Assembly (NCBI RefSeq): GCF_900116425.1
Contig: NZ_FPAS01000002.1
Location: forward strand, 576,537-640,536
From: Lishizhenia tianjinensis
Lineage (GTDB): Bacteria; Bacteroidota; Bacteroidia; Flavobacteriales_D; Crocinitomicaceae
DNA: 64,000 nt
Reading direction: 5' to 3'
Shown here: positions 45,006 to 52,243 of the stretch, piece by piece
Position numbering within the stretch: the stretch's first letter is position 1
How the letters are laid out: every line of letters starts with the position of its first letter
The notes under the pieces: model-generated
Seen by the model: only the letters and a program-made list of their open reading frames with translations
Told to the model about the DNA's origin: nothing
Database searches by the model: none
Position numbers and translations under genes: made by a program

Positions 45006-46013
45006 TTAGTTGTTTTTACGCCAAATACTTCCGTTTTTAGTACGGTGTTCAACAAGTTTTCCTTGTTTGGTTAATGTGATGAGTTCTTCCTCTGCACGTT
45101 TTCTGTCTTGGTCAGAAAGCTCTGCATATTCTCTAGCTGTTAAACTTTCGAATGTATTGAAGAGGTTTTCCCAATCTTTTTGGTACGCATGTATGTGTAA
45201 TGCTGGAAATTTTTCTTCCAATAAACTTTCGTATTTCTCAAAAGCTTGTGTTCCATAAATGAGGTTTTTGTTTCCTGTGGCATCTATTAGGTAAATGCTC
45301 GGGAATCCTCTTACTCCGTAGGTGCGTGCTAGGGCTAAATCTTGTTTGAAAGCTTCTTTTGCAGCGTTGTGTAAATCACTTTTAAATTGCTCAGTATTTA
45401 AACCTACTTGTTTGGCAGCCTCTACTAAATTTTCTTCTTTAGCAATGTTAATTTTGTGAAGGAAAACCATTTCTCTAATGGTTCTCATGTACAACTGTGC
45501 TTTCTTTTTATCTTGGATTTCAGCCGCTTTAAAAGCAATAGAAGGCGGGTAAGATGAGTGTAAAGGATCTTCTAACCAAAGATCTCCATCTATGGGCATG
45601 TCGTAATAGACACTTACCTCGTCCCAATGATGAGCAACGTCAGAAGGTTTACTTATACCTCCACTGTTGTACGACCAATCAGGTAATAAACCACCCATTC
45701 TGTATTCAATATCTAATTGGTCTCCATAGCTTAATTTTAGTTTTCTCAATTGCGGTTCTATACCCCAACAAGAGGAACAAATAGGATCGGTAAAGTAGAT
45801 AAGTTTAACCTTTTCACTGCTTAAACTTTGGTCAATTAAACTGTCGATAGCTCCTTCGTGCAGGGGCATTTCACATGCGCCAGAGTCTGGGTCGCATAAA
45901 AGGGCGTTCTTTTCTGTTGTTTTCATATTTTCTAAACTTTGTGTTTTACAACTCAGGGTAAGTAAGCTTACCATAAGCGTAAATGGGATGAAGAGTAATT
46001 TGTACATCATCAT
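45006..46013 (-). CDS. DsbA/SpxH-like thiol oxidoreductase lipoprotein
   Basis: 335 residues from the ATG triplet run at 46013-46005; a TTC-rich upstream extension to 46034 would overlap the predicted transcription start. Lipobox LTLSC gives lipid Cys22. The thioredoxin-like domain (about 65-290) has FTDPICSSCWGIEP with redox Cys79 and Cys82, and the TDPxCxxCW pattern is that of FrnE/SpxH-type DsbA proteins. RTYGVRGFPSIYLID holds the cis-Pro. A second Cys pair (Cys40, Cys47; LLCDPDSGACEMP) precedes it. The final 60 residues are helical and charged. Divergent from an HxlR regulator with palindromes between them, so it is probably part of a thiol-stress response. Confidence 0.85.
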   Translation of the reverse strand: MMMYKLLFIPFTLMVSLLTLSCKTQSLENMKTTEKNALLCDPDSGACEMPLHEGAIDSLIDQSLSSEKVKLIYFTDPICSSCWGIEPQLRKLKLSYGDQLDIEYRMGGLLPDWSYNSGGISKPSDVAHHWDEVSVYYDMPIDGDLWLEDPLHSSYPPSIAFKAAEIQDKKKAQLYMRTIREMVFLHKINIAKEENLVEAAKQVGLNTEQFKSDLHNAAKEAFKQDLALARTYGVRGFPSIYLIDATGNKNLIYGTQAFEKYESLLEEKFPALHIHAYQKDWENLFNTFESLTAREYAELSDQDRKRAEEELITLTKQGKLVEHRTKNGSIWRKNN

Positions 46014-46036
46014 TTCTGTTTTTTGTTCGAACACTT

Positions 46037-46044
46037 CAAAAATA
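46037..46044 (-). promoter_or_regulatory. candidate -7 element for the DsbA-like gene
   Basis: Minus-strand TATTTTTG matches TAnnTTTG; the predicted start is near 46031, which supports ATG 46013 over the upstream in-frame start at 46034. Confidence 0.5.
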
Positions 46045-46073
46045 CGAGCTGCTTTTTACTTTTGTAGGGTCAC

Positions 46074-46106
46074 TTTCCTCAAGGAAACTACTTCCCTTTA
46101 GGAAAG
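46074..46106. promoter_or_regulatory. paired palindromes, candidate HxlR operators
   Basis: Two imperfect inverted repeats in tandem: TTTCC-TCAA-GGAAA (46074-46087) and CTTCC-CTTTA-GGAAAG (46091-46106), centres about 18 bases apart. They lie between the divergent DsbA-like and HxlR genes, and the right one covers the expected -33 position of the HxlR promoter. HxlR proteins bind such palindromes as dimers, so autoregulation and control of the neighbour is the natural reading. Confidence 0.6.
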
Positions 46107-46121
46107 CACCAGAATCCCTTT

Positions 46122-46129
46122 TATTTTTG
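46122..46129 (+). promoter_or_regulatory. candidate -7 element for the HxlR gene
   Basis: TATTTTTG fits TAnnTTTG; TTTA at 46097-46100, inside the right palindrome, is at about the -33 distance. Confidence 0.5.
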
Positions 46130-46148
46130 AGAAGTAGAAAAGATAAGT

Positions 46149-46505
46149 ATGAAAAAGGATCCTATCGTAAATGCCACGCCCATTTGTCAGCACAGAATAC
46201 AAGCCATTAAAGATGCTATGGATGTGCTTTCTGGAAAATGGAAATTTCATATTCTCGGAACTTTGATCGAAGGAAACCGTCTTGGGTTTATGGAGCTAAT
46301 GCGTGAAGTGGAGGGAATAGGTACTAAAATGTTATCGAAAGAATTGCAAGATTTGGAAATGAATCAACTCATTACCCGAGAAGTGATGGATACCAAACCG
46401 ATTACAGTTGAATACAGTATTTCAGAAAAGGGGAAGTCTTTAAAACCAATTATAGATGAAATCGCCAAATGGGGAGCAGCGTATAGACAAGCGATAATTG
46501 ACTAG
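46149..46505 (+). CDS. HxlR-family winged-helix transcriptional regulator
   Basis: 118 residues, the full HxlR length. The segment AMDVLSGKWKFHILGTLIEG (about 23-42), followed by RLGFMELMREVEGIGTKMLSKELQDLE, is the HxlR helix-turn-helix. A single Cys at position 13 in the N-terminal arm matches the redox-sensing cysteine of regulators such as HypR and YodB. It likely senses disulfide, quinone or aldehyde stress. Divergent from the DsbA-like lipoprotein gene. Its TAG stop shares the bases CTAG with the stop codon of the convergent gene at 46502. Confidence 0.9.
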   Translation: MKKDPIVNATPICQHRIQAIKDAMDVLSGKWKFHILGTLIEGNRLGFMELMREVEGIGTKMLSKELQDLEMNQLITREVMDTKPITVEYSISEKGKSLKPIIDEIAKWGAAYRQAIID

Positions 46506-47080
46506 TCTTTTTTTAATGCGTAATGCCCACCATTAGGGTGAGGTCCTGAACAATCGCAAATTTCAAATGCATTAGAGCTGACCCAAATAAAGTTTTCTTT
46601 GTTTGCCATGTGCCATTGTTTAAGAGCAGTGACAAAATGAACTCTATTTTCATAACTGTGGTTTAGGTGTTTCCAGAAAACCGAGTAAGCTTCCGTAGAG
46701 CTAAATTCTATCCCCGCTAAGGTCAGTGTAGGTATATGATGTATGATTTCTTGAAAGGCGAGTAAAGCAATATCGCCGACCCTAAATTGCATTGCTGCAT
46801 AATTGTTTGGAGCATAGCTTAGCGTAGAATCCATAATTTTATCCAGCAGTAAAGGTATCACACTGTCTTTACCCTGAATAATTTCCCAAAAGAATACATC
46901 TCCACAGGAGCTGCATAGTTCACATTCTTCCAATACATTGGTAGACCTACAAGAACTTGCTACGTTGGTGGTAAATTGTAAACTGTCTATTTTTCTTTCA
47001 TATACATTTTGCGCCAAAGAGATCTGGGTTCCCAATAATATAGAAAGCGTTAGAACATATTTGAGTACAATTGTAGACAT
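46502..47080 (-). CDS. secreted cysteine-rich protein, unknown function
   Basis: 192 residues with a signal peptide (about 1-23, ends SLAQ). The mature N-terminus has a Cys cluster (SSCRSTNVLEECELCSSCGD, Cys at about 43, 52, 55, 58), and another pair lies near the C-terminus (FEICDCSGPHPNGGHY). These could bind metal or form disulfides. No family recognised. It is the last of a minus-strand run with the RDD protein and another secreted protein (spacings 9-10 bases), so these three are probably co-transcribed. It converges on the HxlR gene. Confidence 0.65.
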   Translation of the reverse strand: MSTIVLKYVLTLSILLGTQISLAQNVYERKIDSLQFTTNVASSCRSTNVLEECELCSSCGDVFFWEIIQGKDSVIPLLLDKIMDSTLSYAPNNYAAMQFRVGDIALLAFQEIIHHIPTLTLAGIEFSSTEAYSVFWKHLNHSYENRVHFVTALKQWHMANKENFIWVSSNAFEICDCSGPHPNGGHYALKKD

Positions 47081-47089
47081 GATGAATTA

Positions 47090-47512
47090 CTATTTCTTTA
47101 CCCGTACTACCCAAGTTTTGGAAAGTAAATCGTGCAATGGTTTTTGATAGGGTGTGAAAATGGTAATGAATTGAAAAGGAATGTTTCTAATAACCGTACG
47201 GATAAGAACTTGACCAAAAGAAGCTTTCTTAAATTCGTTGTTTACTACTCGACATTTGTTTAAAAATTTACCCGGCGTAAGTCCGAGAATGCTTTCAAAG
47301 AGAATGTAATAGCTAAAATGTACCGTCCAATAAAGACTAATAAAAATGAAGTTATTTTCTCCGGGTATGTAGAAGAATTTAAAATAGATCAGAAGGTGTA
47401 TGATAAGGATAAGTAGGTAGTCAGCAACTAAATCTCTAACCCTGTCCCAAAATGAACTAATTCCATCTAATTTTAATTTTGAGCTTATTTCTATATCTAG
47501 TAATTCTTCCAT
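47090..47512 (-). CDS. RDD-family membrane protein
   Basis: 140 residues. Opens SFWDRVRDLVADYLLIL, the RDD motif region with Arg and Asp residues at the start of the first helix, followed by two more helices and the family's GLTPGKFLNKCRVVN segment, with IRTVIRNIPF near the end. RDD proteins are small membrane proteins, some linked to ion transport or envelope quality control; the specific role is not known. Middle gene of the 46502-48484 minus-strand cluster. Confidence 0.82.
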   Translation of the reverse strand: MEELLDIEISSKLKLDGISSFWDRVRDLVADYLLILIIHLLIYFKFFYIPGENNFIFISLYWTVHFSYYILFESILGLTPGKFLNKCRVVNNEFKKASFGQVLIRTVIRNIPFQFITIFTPYQKPLHDLLSKTWVVRVKK

Positions 47513-47521
47513 TGGTGTGAT

Positions 47522-48484
47522 TTATTCGGCGTCAATAAGCTGTAATTTTATTCCTTCGGTCATGGTTGTGGTAGATGTTTTTTCTTTGACTGTTGTTCTT
47601 CTTGAAGTTTGGATAGACAAGGGCAGACCTAGGTCGTAATCTATCGTGAAAGCATTATTGTCAGTTATCTGAAAATCTATATCATTAAGTTCTAATTTTT
47701 CTGATTCGCTGAAATTGGTATTAAGTTTCTCAATGAATTCTTTGATAAATCTATTTACATCTTCTGGGTTGACGGTCATGTTATGAGAGAGTACACAGCT
47801 CATATTCTCTGCATCAACTTCTGAAATTGATATTTCGGCATCTCCTCTTAATGGGCTGCCGCCGAAAGGATTTGGTAAAAGATCTTCATAACTTACTTTT
47901 CCATTAGTATCAAATTCATATCCAAATGGAAAGTGGAAATATGTTAGCTCTTTAAAGGCTAAAGACATAATATTTTCTTCTGTGAATATTTCATCTATTA
48001 CAGTCTTGAGGTCATTTAGTTTATGAACCGATGTTTGGGGATATTCAGTAGAAAGAAGAGAAAAAATAGTTTCCATATTTTCTTTCATCGTTTTGAGTAC
48101 ATCACCCGCATTACGCATTTGTTTTACAAGACCCGTTTCGTCTGTCTCATAAATAATGTTTTGTGTAAGTAAATGCTTAAAGTCTTGAAGCATTTCTTTT
48201 TTTAACCCGTTAATATAGATTGGGTCTTGAGTATAACTTATGGTGTAACTAGTATCTGTTTCTTCAAGAATTTCAAAAGTCACCGTGTATACCAAAGAAT
48301 CTTCAACGGTGCGTGAACTTTTTGTTTCTTTAATTTTGGTTTTTATCAATTCGTAACTGTAAACTTCACCTTCTGTCCAGTAGGCAATAAAGGGGATGGA
48401 TGAAGGTGTTTCCTCTTGAGCAAATGCAGTTATGTTCAAACAAAACAGAAAAAGTAGGAGTAAGTTAGTTTTCATGATTTTCAT
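47522..48484 (-). CDS. secreted protein of unknown function
   Basis: 320 residues; signal peptide about 1-25 (ends AFAQ); ATG 48484 or 48475 are both possible. The mature part is beta-rich with many Thr, Ser and Glu residues (SRTVEDSLVYTVTFEILEETDT ... TMTEGIKLQLIDAE), like the small group of Bacteroidota proteins that measure as DUF6263-type domains, but I cannot confirm that. No catalytic motif is seen. First gene of the cluster with RDD and the Cys-rich protein. Confidence 0.65.
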   Translation of the reverse strand: MKIMKTNLLLLFLFCLNITAFAQEETPSSIPFIAYWTEGEVYSYELIKTKIKETKSSRTVEDSLVYTVTFEILEETDTSYTISYTQDPIYINGLKKEMLQDFKHLLTQNIIYETDETGLVKQMRNAGDVLKTMKENMETIFSLLSTEYPQTSVHKLNDLKTVIDEIFTEENIMSLAFKELTYFHFPFGYEFDTNGKVSYEDLLPNPFGGSPLRGDAEISISEVDAENMSCVLSHNMTVNPEDVNRFIKEFIEKLNTNFSESEKLELNDIDFQITDNNAFTIDYDLGLPLSIQTSRRTTVKEKTSTTTMTEGIKLQLIDAE

Positions 48485-48532
48485 TTAATGAATAAGAAGT
48501 TGTGTTTGGGGAAGTTGATTTAAAGAAGGGCA

Positions 48533-48895
48533 TTATTTTCTCAAAATTTTCTCCATTTTTCTGCCCTTTGCAATTTCATCCACAAGCTTGTCTAGGTAGC
48601 GCACTTTTTGCGTCAGTTCATTTTCTAGTTCTTCAATTCTGTAGCCACAAATTACACCTGTGATGAGGTGAGCATTTTCATGAAGTTTGGCTTGTTCGAA
48701 AAACTCTACGAAAGTTAAGTTCTCGTCTATAACACGTTGAATTTCTGTATCATCAAAACCTGTTAGCCACGTAATCACCTCGTGTAATTCTTCTTTGGTT
48801 CTGCCTTTGCGCTCTACTTTATTTACGTAGTGTGGATAAACCGAAGCAAAGGTCATCTTCGCAATTTTAGCGTTGTGCTCTGGTGTTGCTTTCAT
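48533..48895 (-). CDS. DUF2200-family protein
   Basis: 120 residues from ATG 48895; the upstream in-frame TTG start (48916) adds seven residues not typical of the family. The sequence IAKMTFASVYPHYVNKVERKGRTKEELHEVITWLTGFDDTE is the DUF2200 hallmark. The family is small, cytosolic and of unknown function, with a mostly helical fold and a conserved Tyr-Pro-His-Tyr core. It stands between clusters with its own short upstream region. Confidence 0.88.
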   Translation of the reverse strand: MKATPEHNAKIAKMTFASVYPHYVNKVERKGRTKEELHEVITWLTGFDDTEIQRVIDENLTFVEFFEQAKLHENAHLITGVICGYRIEELENELTQKVRYLDKLVDEIAKGRKMEKILRK

Positions 48896-48941
48896 CTCAA
48901 ATCTTTGTTGCTTCAAAAATAAAAGGAAAAAGTTAAGCGCA

Positions 48942-48972
48942 AAAAAAAGAGACTGCCTTTAAACAGTCTCTA
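48942..48972 (-). terminator. Rho-independent terminator of the gene at 48977
   Basis: Minus-strand stem AGAGACTG / CAGTCTCT with an 8-base loop followed by eight T. It starts 5 bases past the stop codon. Confidence 0.8.
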
Positions 48973-48976
48973 CTTA

Positions 48977-50182
48977 TTATCGATTGATGTTCTTTTTACT
49001 TTTTTGGACGTTAAATCCTACAGATGCACCTATCATACCTCCATTTCTACTGGAAGAATAGAAAAGGTTTACAGGGATGTTTAGCGCCCCTGCAGTAAAG
49101 GTTCTACCAAAACCAAATACCCAAGTAGTTCCAAGTTGCACCCTACCTCTAGAATCATATTGATCGGTGAAGTAGTAGTCCTCGCCGCTAGCTTCTGCAG
49201 GTGTAGGAGGATAGAAGTACCCCCATTGATCAATGTAATTGGTATCTGTAGAATAGTTTTGTTGTGCGTAATTATACCAATCATTATCGGAATAATAATA
49301 GTCGGCACCTTTACCGAAGCTATTTTGGCTATCGAAAAATCCTTGATTTATTTTTCTGAGGTTAAAACTCGGACCAAAGGCAAATTCCCAACCCGCTTTA
49401 CCAAATCTGAATCCATTAAGCAGGGTAAAAGAGGGGATGAATATACCTTGTTCTAAACCGGAGAAATTAAAGATACCTTCTAATAAGGCCGAGAAGTTTT
49501 CTGTACCAACGTATTGTTTTTCGAACTGGTAACCTATCATACTTACGCCAGGAAAGATGTCTAATCCTCCTTGGTTCACCGGACGACGGGCATATTGATA
49601 CATGTCACCCACTAAAAAGGCATAACCTAAACGAGGTCCCGAATTATTAATTCTACCCACATTGTTAGAGGTGATTAATTCGTTTTTAAATTCTAATCGG
49701 GTAATGAGTTCCTTGGAGACGGGTAATTGATGCATTTCCTTTAGCATTACCTCCACCATACGCTGTATTTCCATTTCTTGGTTGTCGAACTCTCTTACCA
49801 TGGCCATGTGTAGTTCTCCTCGTTTTACATCTATCCATTTCAAGGAGATGGCAATTTTGTTCCCCAATCCATCGAAACTTCCAGAAATGATGTAATCAAC
49901 ATTGAGCTTGCGCCCCATGCGGGTTAAACAATTTATACCAAAACAATTGGTTTTGAATTCGCTGGAATCTTGTATGACTTCTGCCATGTCAAATTCATCG
50001 TAGACATTGTATTTGTCTAGTTTGATCAGTTCTAGTTGTATAAATTTTGCAGCAATTTCTTGCGGTATATCTAGCTCCTGAACGTGTGGTTTAGCTACTG
50101 CAAAACTTGGTTTAGTTGAGTTTTCTTGGGCATTTGCAAAACATGCAAATAACAGCCCTGTTACAAGTAGTAGTCGTTTCAT
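48977..50182 (-). CDS. CsgG/TolB-like N-terminal domain fused to an outer-membrane barrel-like domain
   Basis: 401 residues; signal peptide 1-18 (ends ANAQ). Residues about 25-155 resemble the CsgG/LpoB/TolB-type domain: a predicted helix (IAAKFIQLELIKLDKYNVYDEFDMAEVI), then CFGINCLTRMGRKLNVDYIISGSFDGLGNKIAISLKWID, where the Cys-x4-Cys pair and the VDYIISGS segment fit that group. From about 175 onward the protein has repeated strands rich in Tyr, Phe and Gly (FSALLEGIFNFSGL, VFGFGRTFTAGALNIPV) ending in MIGASVGFNVQ, which looks like a barrel or a beta-rich lid. The combination is not one I know by name. Monocistronic. Confidence 0.65.
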   Translation of the reverse strand: MKRLLLVTGLLFACFANAQENSTKPSFAVAKPHVQELDIPQEIAAKFIQLELIKLDKYNVYDEFDMAEVIQDSSEFKTNCFGINCLTRMGRKLNVDYIISGSFDGLGNKIAISLKWIDVKRGELHMAMVREFDNQEMEIQRMVEVMLKEMHQLPVSKELITRLEFKNELITSNNVGRINNSGPRLGYAFLVGDMYQYARRPVNQGGLDIFPGVSMIGYQFEKQYVGTENFSALLEGIFNFSGLEQGIFIPSFTLLNGFRFGKAGWEFAFGPSFNLRKINQGFFDSQNSFGKGADYYYSDNDWYNYAQQNYSTDTNYIDQWGYFYPPTPAEASGEDYYFTDQYDSRGRVQLGTTWVFGFGRTFTAGALNIPVNLFYSSSRNGGMIGASVGFNVQKSKKNINR

Positions 50183-50332
50183 AACGTGTAGTTTTAGTTA
50201 CAGTAAGGTACGACCTTTTGTACTAAGGATGCAATTTTATCTCATTTGTGCTTGTTGATAATTGTCATTGCAATTGATGCTTAGAAAGCTTAGTTAAAAG
50301 AGGTGTAAAAAGAATTGTGTTTAGTTTTGTTT

Positions 50333-50938
50333 TTACGGGTCAGGATGAATTTCTATTTCTATGTTGTCTAGATGGACAAATTGTGCATCCAAAAATCTTT
50401 TTATTTCCTTTTGGTCTTCGTCACTCAGATTTAAGTTTCGTTTGGAGTGCTCCGTTCCATTAATAATGAAATGGTCTTGGGTAATCCATATTTTTTCTGG
50501 ATTAAAATATTGTTCGTTGTTTACTAGGAGTAGTGTTCCAAATTTACCTTTATAGCAGGAAAGTGTATGTGTGGGAAGTTTAAGTATAATTCTTATGCTT
50601 CCTAGTAGAGAGAAAAGTCCTAAGAAGTAAAGTAAAAGATCCGTCCTCCAGTATTCTTGAAAGCAATAGAATGTGGCAAGACCAACAATCAGATAGATAA
50701 ACAAACCTATGTTTTTGAGTGAAGGCTTTTCCTGTACATCCAAAGGTAGGATATGGTCAATTTTACCTGTTTTAATTCGATGGAGGAATACATATTCGAG
50801 GATAAATGGAAGTGATGCAAAAGAGAGTACGAAGTAAAAAAATGTCGAGTTAGTCTCAATCCCCATGATGAAAATAAGAGGAAGTAAACCGACAAACTTC
50901 AGTATGGATAAGAGGTCTTTTTTGTAGTAGTTATTCAC
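50333..50938 (-). CDS. small membrane protein, unknown function
   Basis: 201 residues. Four hydrophobic segments (about 10-30, 32-52, 75-92, 98-118) are followed by a soluble C-terminal part of about 80 residues with alternating strands (SCYKGKFGTLLLVNNEQYF ... QFVHLDNIEIEIHPDP). No family recognised. It lies 16 bases after the broken membrane-protein gene at 50955 and is likely the third gene of a unit with the TonB-C protein. The 150 bases between it and the gene at 50182 hold nothing I recognise. Confidence 0.65.
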   Translation of the reverse strand: MNNYYKKDLLSILKFVGLLPLIFIMGIETNSTFFYFVLSFASLPFILEYVFLHRIKTGKIDHILPLDVQEKPSLKNIGLFIYLIVGLATFYCFQEYWRTDLLLYFLGLFSLLGSIRIILKLPTHTLSCYKGKFGTLLLVNNEQYFNPEKIWITQDHFIINGTEHSKRNLNLSDEDQKEIKRFLDAQFVHLDNIEIEIHPDP

Positions 50939-50954
50939 GTTCTCGCGGTCTTAT

Positions 50955-51317
50955 TTAATTTGTTTTGAGAGGAAGGAGGTTGGTGATTATGAGTAAATCA
51001 AAAACTAAAGTTTTGAATATTATCATAACGAGATAATAATAGTTGCGGTTTTTTTTAAAAGGCTCAAGTAGGAGGATGTCATGGATGTAATTTACAATTA
51101 AATAAGTAAATACCACCAAGTATCTAGAAGTTAGGAGCTATTGAGTGGTTTTGCTGTTTATGAATAAATGAGTGATTTGAAGTAAAAAGAAAAAAGCGAT
51201 GACTTCGTATCTTATATGATAGAAATTTCCTGAGTTACGCTGGTAATCTTCGATGTTTATGATCAACTAAAATAGGAAGATGGAGGCTACAAGTCCTTGT
51301 ATGATTCTGGTAAGCAT
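50955..51317 (-). pseudogene. four-helix membrane-protein gene interrupted by two in-frame amber codons
   Basis: From ATG 51317 one minus-strand frame runs 121 codons to TAA at 50955, broken only by TAG at 51269-51267 and 51140-51138. Read through, it is a coherent small membrane protein with hydrophobic stretches (LTRIIQGLVASIFLF, YEVIAFFFLLQITHLF, YLVVFTYLIVNYIHDILLLE, MIIFKTLVFDLLIITNLL) and charged loops (EPFKKNRNYYY). It fits between the TonB-C gene (17 bases upstream) and the 50333 gene (16 bases downstream), as expected of a former operon member. TAG is a normal stop elsewhere in the window, so decay is the simplest reading. Confidence 0.65.
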
Positions 51318-51334
51318 GTATTGGAAATTTTAAA

Positions 51335-52066
51335 TTAATATACATGAAAGTGGATGGGAATACTACATTTTGTTGTAACGGGTTCTCCGTTACAATAAGC
51401 AGGTGTCCAATCGGGCATGATACGAATTAAACGTAATGCCTCTTGATCTATTAACGGTGAAACTGATTTTGTAATTTCTGCATCACTGAGACTACCGTCT
51501 GTATTAATTGTGAAACGAACAATAACATTGCCTTGTACGTGGTTTTGTAAATCTTCTTTGGGGTATTTAGTGTTGTAACTTAGGAAAAGAACAAGAGAAC
51601 TTTCTCCTCCGGGAAAAAGTGCTTTAGTATTGCGTGAATTGGAGTCTGCAATACAGTTGTTAAATAGATCTGTTTTATTAGAAACAGAGGAAATGGAATC
51701 CATACGTTTGAGTTCAGCGTAATATTCATTCATGCGCTCTTTTGTGAAATCAAGGCCGATCTCAAGTAGGTATGTTCCTTTTTTGGGTAAATATCTCTTC
51801 GTAATTGTTTGGGTTTGATAGTCTGGATGTTGAACAGTAAGGGTAATAGAGTCTGAATGTATTTTAGGAAGCTGTGTCCTTCCAAATGGATTTGTATGAA
51901 AGCCTTCTTCTCCGATTTCTTTTACGGTGATTAATGCGTTAGCTACTCTTTCTCTTGTCAATTGGTTTTTAACTTGAACCGTTATAATTACTCCTTTTTT
52001 AGCCTGTGAGGTTAACGGTGAAAAAAGGAGAAGGGAGAGAGTTAAAAGTTGAATTATGGTTTTCAT
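51335..52066 (-). CDS. secreted protein with C-terminal TonB domain
   Basis: 243 residues from ATG 52066; an 18-codon upstream extension has no signal sequence, while MKTIIQLLTLSLLLFSPLTSQA is a clear one. The middle (about 25-130) is a carboxypeptidase-regulatory-like beta-sandwich. The C-terminal TonB_C region is at about 150-243 (HVQGNVIVRFTINTDGSLSDAEITKSVSPLIDQEALRLI ... IPIHFHVY). Unlike a true TonB it lacks the membrane anchor and Pro-rich linker, so it cannot span the periplasm; it could bind the TonB box of receptors or another partner. First gene before the broken membrane-protein gene. Confidence 0.78.
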   Translation of the reverse strand: MKTIIQLLTLSLLLFSPLTSQAKKGVIITVQVKNQLTRERVANALITVKEIGEEGFHTNPFGRTQLPKIHSDSITLTVQHPDYQTQTITKRYLPKKGTYLLEIGLDFTKERMNEYYAELKRMDSISSVSNKTDLFNNCIADSNSRNTKALFPGGESSLVLFLSYNTKYPKEDLQNHVQGNVIVRFTINTDGSLSDAEITKSVSPLIDQEALRLIRIMPDWTPAYCNGEPVTTKCSIPIHFHVY

Positions 52067-52187
52067 GTTTTTTTGATTAAGTGCAAAAGATGATCTAAAA
52101 CTATAAAAAAATCCAAACAAGGATGGTACGAAAAGCTTCCCAAGCTTCTTGAGGACTTGTAGGGACAGTCTGGCCGTTTGACAAGCA

Positions 52188-52219
52188 TAAAAAAAGCGGA
52201 AACTCGAAAGTTCCCGCTT
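52188..52219 (-). terminator. Rho-independent terminator of dnaN
   Basis: Minus-strand stem AAGCGGGAAC / GTTTCCGCTT with a short loop (one G-U pair) followed by seven T, 25 bases past the dnaN stop. Confidence 0.85.
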
Positions 52220-52243
52220 GCAATATGTAGAAGTCTGTACGAC

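Noticed and set aside
50955-51317. Amber recoding (pyrrolysine-like readthrough) to make the membrane protein
   Set aside because: TAG is the normal stop of murI, both ompH genes, the HxlR gene and others here, and no tRNA-Pyl or pyl genes are present; decay is simpler.
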